64,000 bases of DNA from Dyella_B sp035503745 (GTDB lineage: Bacteria > Pseudomonadota > Gammaproteobacteria > Xanthomonadales > Rhodanobacteraceae): the NCBI RefSeq assembly GCF_035503745.1, contig NZ_DATJTC010000008.1:62001-126000 (forward strand). The letters are read 5' to 3'. The notes below the pieces were generated by a model that worked only from the letters and a program-made list of their open reading frames with translations, was not told the DNA's origin and did not search any database. Each line of letters starts with the position of its first letter. Within the stretch, counting starts at the first letter, position 1. The position numbers and the translations under genes are program-made. Below are positions 1 through 7,872 of this stretch, one piece after another.

Positions 1-82
1 CTGACGCCTTGCTGCGATGCGCGACCCACGCTCGCAGCCGCGAACGCACTACACTCACCGCCTGGCCCACAAGGAACCTGCG

Positions 83-520
83 GTGTCCACCTCACGCCTT
101 ACCTCCCTTCTGCTGCTGGTGATCCTCATCGGCGGCATTCTGTTCTGGAATCGCCACAGCGCACCGACGGCGACGATGGTCTCGCAGGGCGACATGCCTT
201 TGCCGGTCGCAAGCAAACTCAACTGCCCTGCCGCCAAAACCAACCTGCCCGCCTTCATGCCGCCTGAAGCGTGCTTCGCGCTGGTGCGCATCCTGCAGGG
301 AGGTCCGTTTCCCTACAGCCAGGACGGCGTGGTGTTCGGCAACCGCGAAGGCCTGCTGCCCGGGCAACCGCGCGGTTATTACCACGAGTACACGGTGGAT
401 ACGCCCGGCGCCTCCGACCGCGGCACGCGGCGCATCATCACCGGCGGTACACCGGCCGAGGTTTTCTATTACACCGGCGATCACTACCGCAGCTTCCAGC
501 TGTTCCAGGTGAACCGATGA
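83..520 (+). CDS. Exported barnase-family guanyl-specific ribonuclease
   Basis: This is a guanyl-preferring RNase of the barnase/N1-T1 family, which cleaves single-stranded RNA. The C-terminal half has the family layout: a Phe-Pro-Tyr entry, a GNREGLLP turn, the YYHEYTV strand with the general-base Glu, DRGTRRIITG with the substrate-binding arginines, and TGDHYRSFQL with the catalytic His. Residues 5-21 from the chosen start are a hydrophobic segment (signal peptide or anchor), so the enzyme is probably exported or membrane-tethered. I chose GTG at 83 because an AAGGAA ribosome site precedes it by 6-7 bases and the hydrophobic segment then sits at the N-terminus; an upstream ATG at 17 is in frame. 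The stop overlaps the ATG of the barstar gene (ATGA). Family call is firm; the start is inferred. Confidence 0.85.
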   Translation: MSTSRLTSLLLLVILIGGILFWNRHSAPTATMVSQGDMPLPVASKLNCPAAKTNLPAFMPPEACFALVRILQGGPFPYSQDGVVFGNREGLLPGQPRGYYHEYTVDTPGASDRGTRRIITGGTPAEVFYYTGDHYRSFQLFQVNR

Positions 521-954
521 GCGCGGAAGGCGCCCTCGATCTGACCCAGGCCGACGATGGCGGTGTCTACTTCGTCGACGCGGCCGACTTCGACGCGCTC
601 GCTACCGCGGCCGTACAGGGCAACCTCTACGTGTGCCGCGCCGACCTCGCCGGCTGCCTGGACAAAAGCGAACTGCTGCGCCGCCTGGCCGCCGCGCTGA
701 AACTGCCGGCCGGCTTCGGCCAGAACTGGGATGCGCTGGTGGACAGCCTGCGCGACCTGGGCTGGCTGCACGGCATCGGCCATGCCTTGCTGCTCGATCA
801 CGCCAACGACCTGCGCCAGGCTGCCGGCAAGGATTTCGATACCTTGCTGGCGATCCTGCACGAATCGGCCAGCTTCGCGATCGGGCAGCATCGTCCGTTC
901 TTCGCGTTTCTGAGCCTCCCCGAACATCCCATCGCCCTGCCCACGCATCGTTGA
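517..954 (+). CDS. Barstar-family ribonuclease inhibitor
   Basis: This 145-residue acidic protein belongs to the barstar family, whose members bind barnase-type RNases in the cytoplasm and block the active site. The diagnostic core is a C-rich/L-rich helix followed by LPAGFGQNWDALVDSL (about residues 66-81), where the Asn-Trp-Asp segment forms the inhibitory surface in barstar. The ATG at 517 overlaps the RNase stop codon, so the two genes are translationally coupled, as expected for toxin and immunity protein. The next gene starts 2 bases after its stop. Family assignment is strong; that it inhibits this particular RNase is inferred from adjacency. Confidence 0.88.
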   Translation: MSAEGALDLTQADDGGVYFVDAADFDALATAAVQGNLYVCRADLAGCLDKSELLRRLAAALKLPAGFGQNWDALVDSLRDLGWLHGIGHALLLDHANDLRQAAGKDFDTLLAILHESASFAIGQHRPFFAFLSLPEHPIALPTHR

Positions 955-956
955 AC

Positions 957-1184
957 ATGGAACAGATCGCATTCGAACTCGGCGGCCACGACTACGTGGA
1001 ACTCAATCAGCTGCTGAAACTGGCGGGACTGTGCGACAGCGGCGGCGCGGGAAAAATGATCGTCGCCAGCGGGGCAGTCTACGTGGACGGGCAGCAGGAG
1101 CTGCGCAAGACGTGCAAGATCCGCGCGGGGCAGATCGTGCGGCTGGAAGGGGTGCAAATCCACGTCGTGGCCGGCACCGGCTGA
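957..1184 (+). CDS. YbcJ-like S4-domain RNA-binding protein
   Basis: A 75-residue protein made almost entirely of one S4 RNA-binding fold. It resembles E. coli YbcJ: an acidic N-terminus (FELGGHDYVELNQLLKLAGL), the loop DSGGAGKMIVASGAVYVDG and a basic segment ELRKTCKIRAGQIV, with the Gly-Lys and Val-Asp-Gly signatures of the small stand-alone S4 family. The exact RNA target of this family is not settled; a ribosome or RNA-modification role is assumed from the fold. It starts 2 bases after the barstar stop and probably shares its mRNA. Whether that link is functional is unknown. Confidence 0.85.
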   Translation: MEQIAFELGGHDYVELNQLLKLAGLCDSGGAGKMIVASGAVYVDGQQELRKTCKIRAGQIVRLEGVQIHVVAGTG

Positions 1185-1258
1185 GATCCGGGCCGAGGGT
1201 AACCGTCCGCCGTCCGCCAGCGAATACCAGGCAACCGGATTCTTTTTGGAGGTAGCCC

Positions 1259-1942
1259 ATGCAAGCCCGTCGTTTATCCTTCCTGATCGCGCTAAGCGGC
1301 CTGACCGCCTGCTCGGCCATGGCCAGCAACGCCAACCTGCCCGATCCCGCCTACGACGCACCCAAGGCGACTGCGCACGGGATGGAAACCGCCGTGCTGG
1401 CGGGCGGCTGCTTTTGGGGCATGCAGTCGGTATTCGAGCACGTGCGCGGCGTGAGGCAGGTGTGGGCCGGCTACAGTGGCGGCGTGGCCAACACGGCCCA
1501 TTACGAGGATGTCAGCGAAGGCAACACCGGCCACGCCGAGTCGGTAAAAATCAACTTCGACCCGACGGTGATCAGCTATGGCCAGCTGCTGAAGATCTAT
1601 TTCGCGGTCGCGCACGATCCCACCACGTACTACCGGCAAGGTCCGGATGTGGGTTCGCAGTACCGCTCCGAGATTTTCTACGACAGCCCGGAGCAGCAAA
1701 AGATCGCCCAGTCCTACATCGCGCAACTGACCGCCGCCAAGGTGTTCGATGCGAAGATCGTCACCGAAGTGAAGCCGCTCAAGGCGTTCTATCCGGCCGA
1801 GGGTTACCATCAGGATTACGCACGCATCCATCCCCATGATCCGTACATCGTGATCAACGATGTGCCCAAGGTGGAGGCTTTGAAGCAAGAGTTCCCCACG
1901 CTCTACCAGCCAGAAGAGACCGTGGTCGAGGTGCAGCTGTAA
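1259..1942 (+). CDS. msrA: Exported peptide-methionine (S)-S-oxide reductase MsrA
   Basis: MsrA reduces the S-epimer of methionine sulfoxide in proteins. The catalytic motif GCFWG is present with Cys51, and the conserved YHQDY block lies near the C-terminus. Unlike cytoplasmic MsrA, residues 1-18 form a signal sequence ending L-T-A-C at Cys18, which reads as a lipoprotein box, so the enzyme is probably periplasmic. Apart from Cys18 and Cys51 there is no other cysteine, so the usual C-terminal resolving cysteines are missing and an external thiol must recycle the enzyme. A GGAGG ribosome site precedes the ATG. It is a single gene, convergent with the GGDEF-EAL gene. Confidence 0.93.
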   Translation: MQARRLSFLIALSGLTACSAMASNANLPDPAYDAPKATAHGMETAVLAGGCFWGMQSVFEHVRGVRQVWAGYSGGVANTAHYEDVSEGNTGHAESVKINFDPTVISYGQLLKIYFAVAHDPTTYYRQGPDVGSQYRSEIFYDSPEQQKIAQSYIAQLTAAKVFDAKIVTEVKPLKAFYPAEGYHQDYARIHPHDPYIVINDVPKVEALKQEFPTLYQPEETVVEVQL

Positions 1943-1962
1943 GCGTGCGGTAACCGCTGCGT

Positions 1963-4710
1963 CTATTTAGGCGGCACCAGGCGCAGGCGGGAGGTTTCAT
2001 GGCGGGGATTGGGCGACAGCATGCGCTCGATCTCCGGCGCGGGTAGCCCACGCGAGTAGTAATACCCCTGCCCCTCCGCGCAGCCTGCGCGCAACAGGAA
2101 CTCGACCTGCGCCGCGGTCTCGATGCCTTCGGCGATGGTGCAGATGTCCAAACTCTTGGCGATCGCCAGCATGGCCTCGACGATCGCCACGTCGTTGGTG
2201 CTGTCGGGCAGGTCCTTGATGAAGGAACGGTCGATCTTCAGGAAATCGATGCCCGACAGCTTCAGGTACGCCAGCGACGAATACCCGGTACCGAAGTCGT
2301 CGATGGCGATGCCGATGCCCAGCGCATGCAACGCGTGCATGGTCTGCTCGGTTGCCTCGCCCAGGCGCAGGATCGCGCTTTCGGTGATTTCGAACATCAG
2401 GCGCTTGGGCGAAATCTGGCTGGCGTGCAGCGCGTGCTTGACGCTGTCGATGAAACCCGGATGGCCGAAGGTAGCCGCCGAGGCGTTCAAGGCCACCCGT
2501 ATCGCCGGCAGTTTGGCCTGATCCCACTGCCGGATCTGCGCGCACACCGCGCGCATGGTCCAGGCATCGATGCGACGGATCAGGCCGAGGCTTTCGGCCA
2601 GCGGAATGAATTCGTCCGGCATCAGCTCGCCGCGCTCGGGATGACGCCAGCGCAGCAACGCCTCCACCGCCACGATGCGCCCGCTGCGCAGCTCTACGCT
2701 GGGCTGGAACACCAGATAGAACTCATCGCGCATCAGTGCCTGGCGCAAATCCGCGCCCAGCATCAGGCGCATGCGGGCATCGGCGTGCATCAAGGGCGTG
2801 TAGAAGCGATAGGTGTTGCGTTCCTGCGTCTTGGCCGCGTACATCGCCGCGTCCGCATTGGCAATCAGCGCCACCGGATCGCTGCCGTCCAGCGGATAGC
2901 CCGCGATGCCGATGCTTGCGCTCATGACGATTTCGTAATCGCCGATCAGCATCGGCTCGGACAGGCTCATCAGCAGACGGTTGGCGAATTGCGCGGCCTG
3001 TTCGCGCGTACGCAGGCTGCCCAGCAGCACCGTGAATTCGTCCCCGCCGATGCGGCTGGCGACGTCGTTTTCGCCCAGCTCGCGGCGAATGCGCTGGGCC
3101 ACCTTTACCAGCAGGCGGTCGCCGATGGCATGGCTGTAACTGTCGTTGACCACCTTGAACGCATCCAGGTCGACGAACAACACCGCGGCCGCGCCATTGG
3201 TGCGTGCGGCCACCTCGATCGCATGCGTGCAGTGCCGCTGGAATTCGTTGCGATTGGCCAGGCCCGTCAGCGGATCGTGCGCCACCATGTATTCCAGGCG
3301 CTGGCGGTCGGCCTTGCTGCGGGTGATGTCAGTCACCACCGCCACGTAGTGCTGCACGCGGCCGTCGCTGTTGCGGATGGCGCTGATGCTGAGCAGTTCC
3401 GGATAGGACGAACCGTCCGACCGCCAGCTCTGCACTTCGCCCACCCAGTTGCCGCCGTCGGCAACCATTTCCCAGATCGAGGACGGCAACGGCGAACCGT
3501 CGGGCATGCGGCGCAACTCGTCGAAGCGGTGATGTTGCAGGTACTGCAAGGTGTAGCCGGTGATGCGCGTATGCGCCGCATTGACCGTGGTCACGCGGCG
3601 CTCCGCATCGGCAATGATCACGCCCTCGGCCACGCTGGCCATGGCCTCGGCGCCGATGCGGCGCTCCTGCTCCATCGCCACGCGGTCGGAGATGTCGCGC
3701 ATGATCGCCTGGCGCACCGGCTGGGTACCCCAGGTGGTGAGGCTGCTGTGCGTCTCGACCGTGCGCGTCGCGCCATTGGCGTTGCGCAGCGTGCCGATCG
3801 TGGATGCGCCTGCCTCGCGCGAGCTGCCCTCCACGAACAGCTCGCGGAAATGGGTGCCGATCAGGTCGAACGGATCGCGTCCGGTCCACAGGCTGGCCGT
3901 GCGATTGGCGTTGAGGATGCGGCCATGCGATTCGTCCACCATCACGATCGCGTCCGCTGCACTGTCGAACAACAGCTGGAAGCGGTCCTCGGTGCCGCGG
4001 ATGCGCGCCAGGATGCGCCTGGCCAGGCTCAACCAGAACGCAGCGGCCAGGCACGCGGCCAAAAGTACGCCCACAAACAGCACCTCGCCCATCCAAAGGG
4101 CGCCGTGGGCGATCTGCAGCGAGAAATTGTCGCTGCGCGGTTCGATGAAATCGTTCAGCGCGCGGATACGCAGGCGCTGCCGTTCAATTTCCTGGGGGCT
4201 GGGGCCGCCGCTGGCGTAGGCGCGCTGCAGTTCATCGGAGATGACCCCCAACTGGGCGATGCTCTCGTCGGTGGAGCGCCAGGCCACCAGGGCCTCTTTC
4301 ATGTATGGCGCCTGGTTGAAGTACTGAAACATGAAGACCACCCCCGGGATCGTCTCGGGAATGGCGTTGCCGTGGCTCAAGGCCGCCTTGACTTCGTCGT
4401 AGTCGTAATGGCCGCTGGCGGTGACGTCGCGCACCCAGCGGTCATAGCCGAGCAAGGCATAGTTGCTTTTGAAATCATCCAGGTCATGCTGGGAGCCGGT
4501 CATCGCATAGGACTGCAGATCGATGACCGCCTGCTTCTGTGCCTTGGACCAGACACTCTCGCCGTTGAGGAAACCAGCGAGAGTGACCTGGATCTTCATC
4601 GCGCCCCAGGTGAGGCCAAGTATCAGCGCCACCATGCCGACCAGCGCGTAGGCCAGCGGCATGAGGCGCCGCGAAAGCGGCTTCTGCAATACGGTACGAG
4701 CGATACGCAT
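1963..4710 (-). CDS. Membrane PAS-PAS-GGDEF-EAL cyclic-di-GMP protein
   Basis: A 915-residue inner-membrane protein that probably makes or degrades cyclic-di-GMP. Transmembrane helices lie near residues 17-40 and 208-230, flanking a periplasmic helical sensor region of about 170 residues. Two PAS domains follow (about 240-345 and 350-465), then a GGDEF domain with intact RIGGDEF and an EAL domain with EALLRW, DDFGTGYSS, FLKIDRSF and IAEGIET. Both catalytic motifs look complete. The inhibitory RxxD position before GGDEF reads G-E-N-D, so product feedback at that site is probably lost. It stands alone. Which activity dominates and what is sensed cannot be read from sequence. Confidence 0.93.
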   Translation of the reverse strand: MRIARTVLQKPLSRRLMPLAYALVGMVALILGLTWGAMKIQVTLAGFLNGESVWSKAQKQAVIDLQSYAMTGSQHDLDDFKSNYALLGYDRWVRDVTASGHYDYDEVKAALSHGNAIPETIPGVVFMFQYFNQAPYMKEALVAWRSTDESIAQLGVISDELQRAYASGGPSPQEIERQRLRIRALNDFIEPRSDNFSLQIAHGALWMGEVLFVGVLLAACLAAAFWLSLARRILARIRGTEDRFQLLFDSAADAIVMVDESHGRILNANRTASLWTGRDPFDLIGTHFRELFVEGSSREAGASTIGTLRNANGATRTVETHSSLTTWGTQPVRQAIMRDISDRVAMEQERRIGAEAMASVAEGVIIADAERRVTTVNAAHTRITGYTLQYLQHHRFDELRRMPDGSPLPSSIWEMVADGGNWVGEVQSWRSDGSSYPELLSISAIRNSDGRVQHYVAVVTDITRSKADRQRLEYMVAHDPLTGLANRNEFQRHCTHAIEVAARTNGAAAVLFVDLDAFKVVNDSYSHAIGDRLLVKVAQRIRRELGENDVASRIGGDEFTVLLGSLRTREQAAQFANRLLMSLSEPMLIGDYEIVMSASIGIAGYPLDGSDPVALIANADAAMYAAKTQERNTYRFYTPLMHADARMRLMLGADLRQALMRDEFYLVFQPSVELRSGRIVAVEALLRWRHPERGELMPDEFIPLAESLGLIRRIDAWTMRAVCAQIRQWDQAKLPAIRVALNASAATFGHPGFIDSVKHALHASQISPKRLMFEITESAILRLGEATEQTMHALHALGIGIAIDDFGTGYSSLAYLKLSGIDFLKIDRSFIKDLPDSTNDVAIVEAMLAIAKSLDICTIAEGIETAAQVEFLLRAGCAEGQGYYYSRGLPAPEIERMLSPNPRHETSRLRLVPPK

Positions 4711-4778
4711 CGGATCCTTAGCCTGATTTTACCGATACATCCTTACGGCTGCTGCGCATGGCCCAACGGCAATACGTG

Positions 4779-5555
4779 TTAAGCGGCCGCCTCACTCACT
4801 ACCAACGGTTCATGCCGCGCCTCAACGCAGCGATCGGCGAGAAGACGCATGCAAATGTAACTGCGTTTCACACATTCGGTAATATGCGCCACATCATGCG
4901 GCGCAGGCGACTTGCCCAGCAGGGTACACACGATTTCCAGTGCCTCCCAGGGATGGGTATCGTCATACGCGGCATGTAACTGTAGCCAGCGCAGGCTACC
5001 TACACGGACCTCCTGAGGGAAGCTCTCCCGGTAGGCAAGGCTGTCGTACAGCAACTGGGACCATTCCCCCGTGGCCCCTTCTACCGCATAGTTCGTGGCC
5101 GCCACGCTTGCGGCAAGTGAACCGTTTTTGCTGATTTCTTCACACCAGTTGGCCAGGGCGTCCGTTCCGGCGGGTGCCGCGCCGTGCAGGACCTCTTCGC
5201 GGGGAATATTGGCACCCTCGGCCCAATTGAGCCAGTACTCGGCGTGGTTCTGCTCCACGCGGATATTGCGCACCAGCCAGCGCCGGGCCATGTTGTCCCC
5301 TTCGCTGCGACCAAAACGGGTCTTGAGCAGGCTCATGGCCATGTAGCCCGGAAAACGCTCGATCACCGGCCAGATTCCCACCATGAAATGCCGCGTGGCG
5401 CCATGATTGAGCTTGGCTTCGCGCATGATCGGCCACAGGTCATGGGTGACGACACTCTGTTTGGCGCCTTCGCACTCTGCGACCATGTCTTGCGCCCAGC
5501 TCGGGTAGCTGGCGATTTCAGTCAGGGGGCCGGTGCGTTCGAAATGTGCGTGCAT
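4779..5555 (-). CDS. TenA/PqqC-like heme-oxygenase-fold protein, possible diiron enzyme
   Basis: A 258-residue, mostly helical protein of the TenA/PqqC/CADD superfamily. Candidate metal ligands are Glu101 and His104 (VEQNHAEYW), Glu159 (YAVEGATGEW) and His194-x3-Asp198-x2-His201 (LHAAYDDTH). This order resembles the ligand set of heme-oxygenase-like diiron oxidases rather than thiaminase TenA, which lacks metal. The start at 5555 has a GGAGAAAG ribosome site; a longer in-frame extension upstream lacks coding character. There are no pqq or thi genes nearby. Substrate is unknown; the diiron idea is inference from residue spacing. Confidence 0.75.
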   Translation of the reverse strand: MHAHFERTGPLTEIASYPSWAQDMVAECEGAKQSVVTHDLWPIMREAKLNHGATRHFMVGIWPVIERFPGYMAMSLLKTRFGRSEGDNMARRWLVRNIRVEQNHAEYWLNWAEGANIPREEVLHGAAPAGTDALANWCEEISKNGSLAASVAATNYAVEGATGEWSQLLYDSLAYRESFPQEVRVGSLRWLQLHAAYDDTHPWEALEIVCTLLGKSPAPHDVAHITECVKRSYICMRLLADRCVEARHEPLVVSEAAA

Positions 5556-5964
5556 GTGACTTTCTCCACTTAAGGTGTTTACTTCGGGTCGTCTCAGCCG
5601 AGGGTTCGGCTGACACCAGGCCCGTTGGGCGGTCCCGGCCCCTCCATAGTGGTCGTGTCCTACACGTGTTGCGACACTTATCTGTCGTACTCGGCCGGTT
5701 CGCCCCCCAGGCGTGGAGCGCGTCGCATGGAAGGCGGAGGTCAGGGGTATCGGAGGCTGCCGCAGCTCGCATCCTCGGCGCGCCGATGGGTATCCCAGAC
5801 GGCTTCCTCGGCTCATCCTCGGCGGGCCTGTCTGACGGCCTGGACGGTTTGAACGCCCGCATGGCTCCAAAAAAAAACGCTGCCCCGGGCCTGACCAGGA
5901 CAGCGCGATGAATCGGATAGGCCGCCGGGCGCGCCGCCCATGACGGCGTCCCGGATAACTGCGC
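5556..5964. other. 409-bp intergenic region between two minus-strand genes
   Basis: It holds the terminator of the upstream secreted-protein gene at its right end (5869-5905) and a nested palindrome at 5655-5677 about 100 bases before the TenA-like gene. In the palindrome GTGTC and GACAC arms flank a perfect ACACGTGT centre, so it could be an operator for that gene. I see no convincing coding sequence. Confidence 0.6.
5869..5905 (-). terminator. Rho-independent terminator of the 5965-7653 gene
   Basis: Read on the minus strand, a GC-rich stem starting CGCTGTCC and closing GGGGCAGCG is followed directly by nine T residues. It lies 60 bases after the stop of the secreted-protein gene and ends that transcript. 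Confidence 0.85.
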
Positions 5965-7653
5965 TCAGTGCCAGCCGTTGTCCTTGCCCTGCTGCTCCGT
6001 ACCCGGCGCGAACGACACGCCGCGCAGCACCTCGCCGAACTTCGCCGCGCGCAAGGTCACGAAGTGCTCCTGCGCCGCGCCGGCCGCCGTGGTGTTGGAC
6101 AACGTGTCGCGAACCGCCACCAGGCGATCCGGATCGGCCCCCGTGTCGCCGCCGCCGCTGACGGTGGAGGTCACCGCCCAGATGGTGACCTTGCCGTCCC
6201 GGTCAACGCGGCCGGTGATCTGGCGCAGGCCGTCGGTGGCCGGCGACCACGGCAACTGGGTAGCGGGATTGTTCCCGGTGGGATAGCCGTGCACGGTATA
6301 GGGCTGGCCGAGCCCCAGGCCCGCCTGCAGCGTGTAAGCGAGCGTCCAGGATTTCGTGCCCGCGTTGAACACCCACTTCTGCAAGCCCGCCGTGGTTTGC
6401 GCGGCAGCATGCGTGTAAAGATCGCCGCCGCCGGTGTAGCCGTCGCCTTCATCGGCGACGTACAGCGTATTGGCATCGGCGAACCACAGCGCGAACGGAT
6501 AGGCCACTGTGGTGGCGGTCTTGGTCAGCGCGGTCGGGAAACCGGCGAGAATGCACATGTTGCTCGGCAGGCCCGCGCTCGACAGCGTGCTCGCGTTGTA
6601 GGCCAACGGCGAAGTGGGAAGCGGCGCACCCGCCACCGGTACGCCAACGCCCTTGGGGCATGCCGTGCCGGTCGTGTCGACGAAATAAACCGTATTGACG
6701 CCGTTGCTGCCGCTGCCCTTGGTGTAATACAGCACGTTGTCGAACACCGTCATGCCGCGGAAGTTATCGTCCTTGCCGATCTTGTCGGCCTTGTCGCCCA
6801 AGGCGGTGACGGAGAAGCTGGCCAGCGGCGTCGGCGCACCGGCGCTCTGCAATGCCTCGGGCAGCGTGGAGGGCGTGATCCATTGCGCGCCCGCACCAAG
6901 CACCACGCCCGCAGGCTGCGGGTTGCTGCCATTGCCGGCATTGCCCGAGGTGTAAAACACGTTGGCGCCGTTGACGTCGTTGTAAATGGCGGCGCGGCCG
7001 TTATCGCCGCTGTATGCGTTGGTTTGGGTGAACTGGAAATGGCCGTGGCCATCGACCAGCGCCACCGCGCGATAATAGGTTCCGCCATCGGGATTGGTCG
7101 GATCGACCTCCAGCGGCGTATTGGCATTGGATACATCGATCGCGTTCACCGGCGCGACGTAGCCCACGAACGAGAGATATTTGCCGTCCAGCGACAGATG
7201 CAGGCCCAGCTCCGACTTGGAACTGAAGCTGGTCACCAGCTCGCCCTCGCGCGCGGCGGGAAGCTGGCTGTTTGGAACTTCCAGCGAATTGATCAACCAG
7301 CCGTCAGGGGTGATCTGATCCAGGTAGACGCGCGAGGTGATGCCGAAATTCGCATCGTAGATCACGTTGTTGAAGACTTGCGGGTAGGTGCCATCGTACT
7401 GGGCGCCGGGCGCGGTACCGCACCCACCGCTGCTCGCGGGGCAATCGGGCGGCAGTATTTCGCCCAGTTGCACATTGCTCGCCTTGTTGTCGTAAACGCT
7501 GCGGGTCACCACCAGGTTGCCGGGCCAGAAATGAAAATCGCGGTCTTGCGAAAAACCATCAGCATACGCGGCGGCAGCTGCCGCCAGCGCAGTAAACGCA
7601 AACGCGGCGACAGCATGCCGGCGTGCAAAACGAAAGCGCAACGTCGTGGTCAT
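5965..7653 (-). CDS. Large secreted protein of unknown function
   Basis: I do not recognise the family. The 562-residue product has a clear Sec signal peptide (basic MTTTLRFRFARRH start, alanine-rich core, AYA-DG cleavage near residue 32) and no later membrane segment. The mature part is rich in Gly, Thr, Asn, Tyr and short beta-strand-like repeats such as NVFYTSGN, VLYYTKGS and TLYVADEGDGYTGG, which suggests a beta-propeller or other all-beta fold. A Cys pair in PPDCPASSGGCG could form a disulfide. The gene is monocistronic with its own terminator. A binding or hydrolytic role outside the cytoplasm is only a guess. Confidence 0.8.
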   Translation of the reverse strand: MTTTLRFRFARRHAVAAFAFTALAAAAAAYADGFSQDRDFHFWPGNLVVTRSVYDNKASNVQLGEILPPDCPASSGGCGTAPGAQYDGTYPQVFNNVIYDANFGITSRVYLDQITPDGWLINSLEVPNSQLPAAREGELVTSFSSKSELGLHLSLDGKYLSFVGYVAPVNAIDVSNANTPLEVDPTNPDGGTYYRAVALVDGHGHFQFTQTNAYSGDNGRAAIYNDVNGANVFYTSGNAGNGSNPQPAGVVLGAGAQWITPSTLPEALQSAGAPTPLASFSVTALGDKADKIGKDDNFRGMTVFDNVLYYTKGSGSNGVNTVYFVDTTGTACPKGVGVPVAGAPLPTSPLAYNASTLSSAGLPSNMCILAGFPTALTKTATTVAYPFALWFADANTLYVADEGDGYTGGGDLYTHAAAQTTAGLQKWVFNAGTKSWTLAYTLQAGLGLGQPYTVHGYPTGNNPATQLPWSPATDGLRQITGRVDRDGKVTIWAVTSTVSGGGDTGADPDRLVAVRDTLSNTTAAGAAQEHFVTLRAAKFGEVLRGVSFAPGTEQQGKDNGWH

Positions 7654-7872
7654 CGTGATCTCCGGGCGAATGAGTGAACGCAGTTACAGGACACAACAGC
7701 GCCACGGTAGTCACGATTGGTGAAGGATTATTGACAGCCACATGCAACGGCAACCCGCGTAAGGATCGCCTAAGCTTCGTCATGTTTATGCCATCGGCGG
7801 CACACGGCGCGTGCACATGGATGGCCCCCGTCATTTCGATAGGGGCCGCATCGGCATGGCGCCATGCATCCA

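Noticed and set aside
2326..4782. A long plus-strand open frame of 818 codons opposite the GGDEF-EAL gene
   Set aside because: It is His/Arg/Ala-rich antisense of a gene with clear domains and matches no family. High GC content makes long antisense frames common here.
5968..7677. A plus-strand frame of 569 codons over the secreted-protein gene
   Set aside because: Opposite a gene with signal peptide and terminator; composition is the typical antisense pattern.
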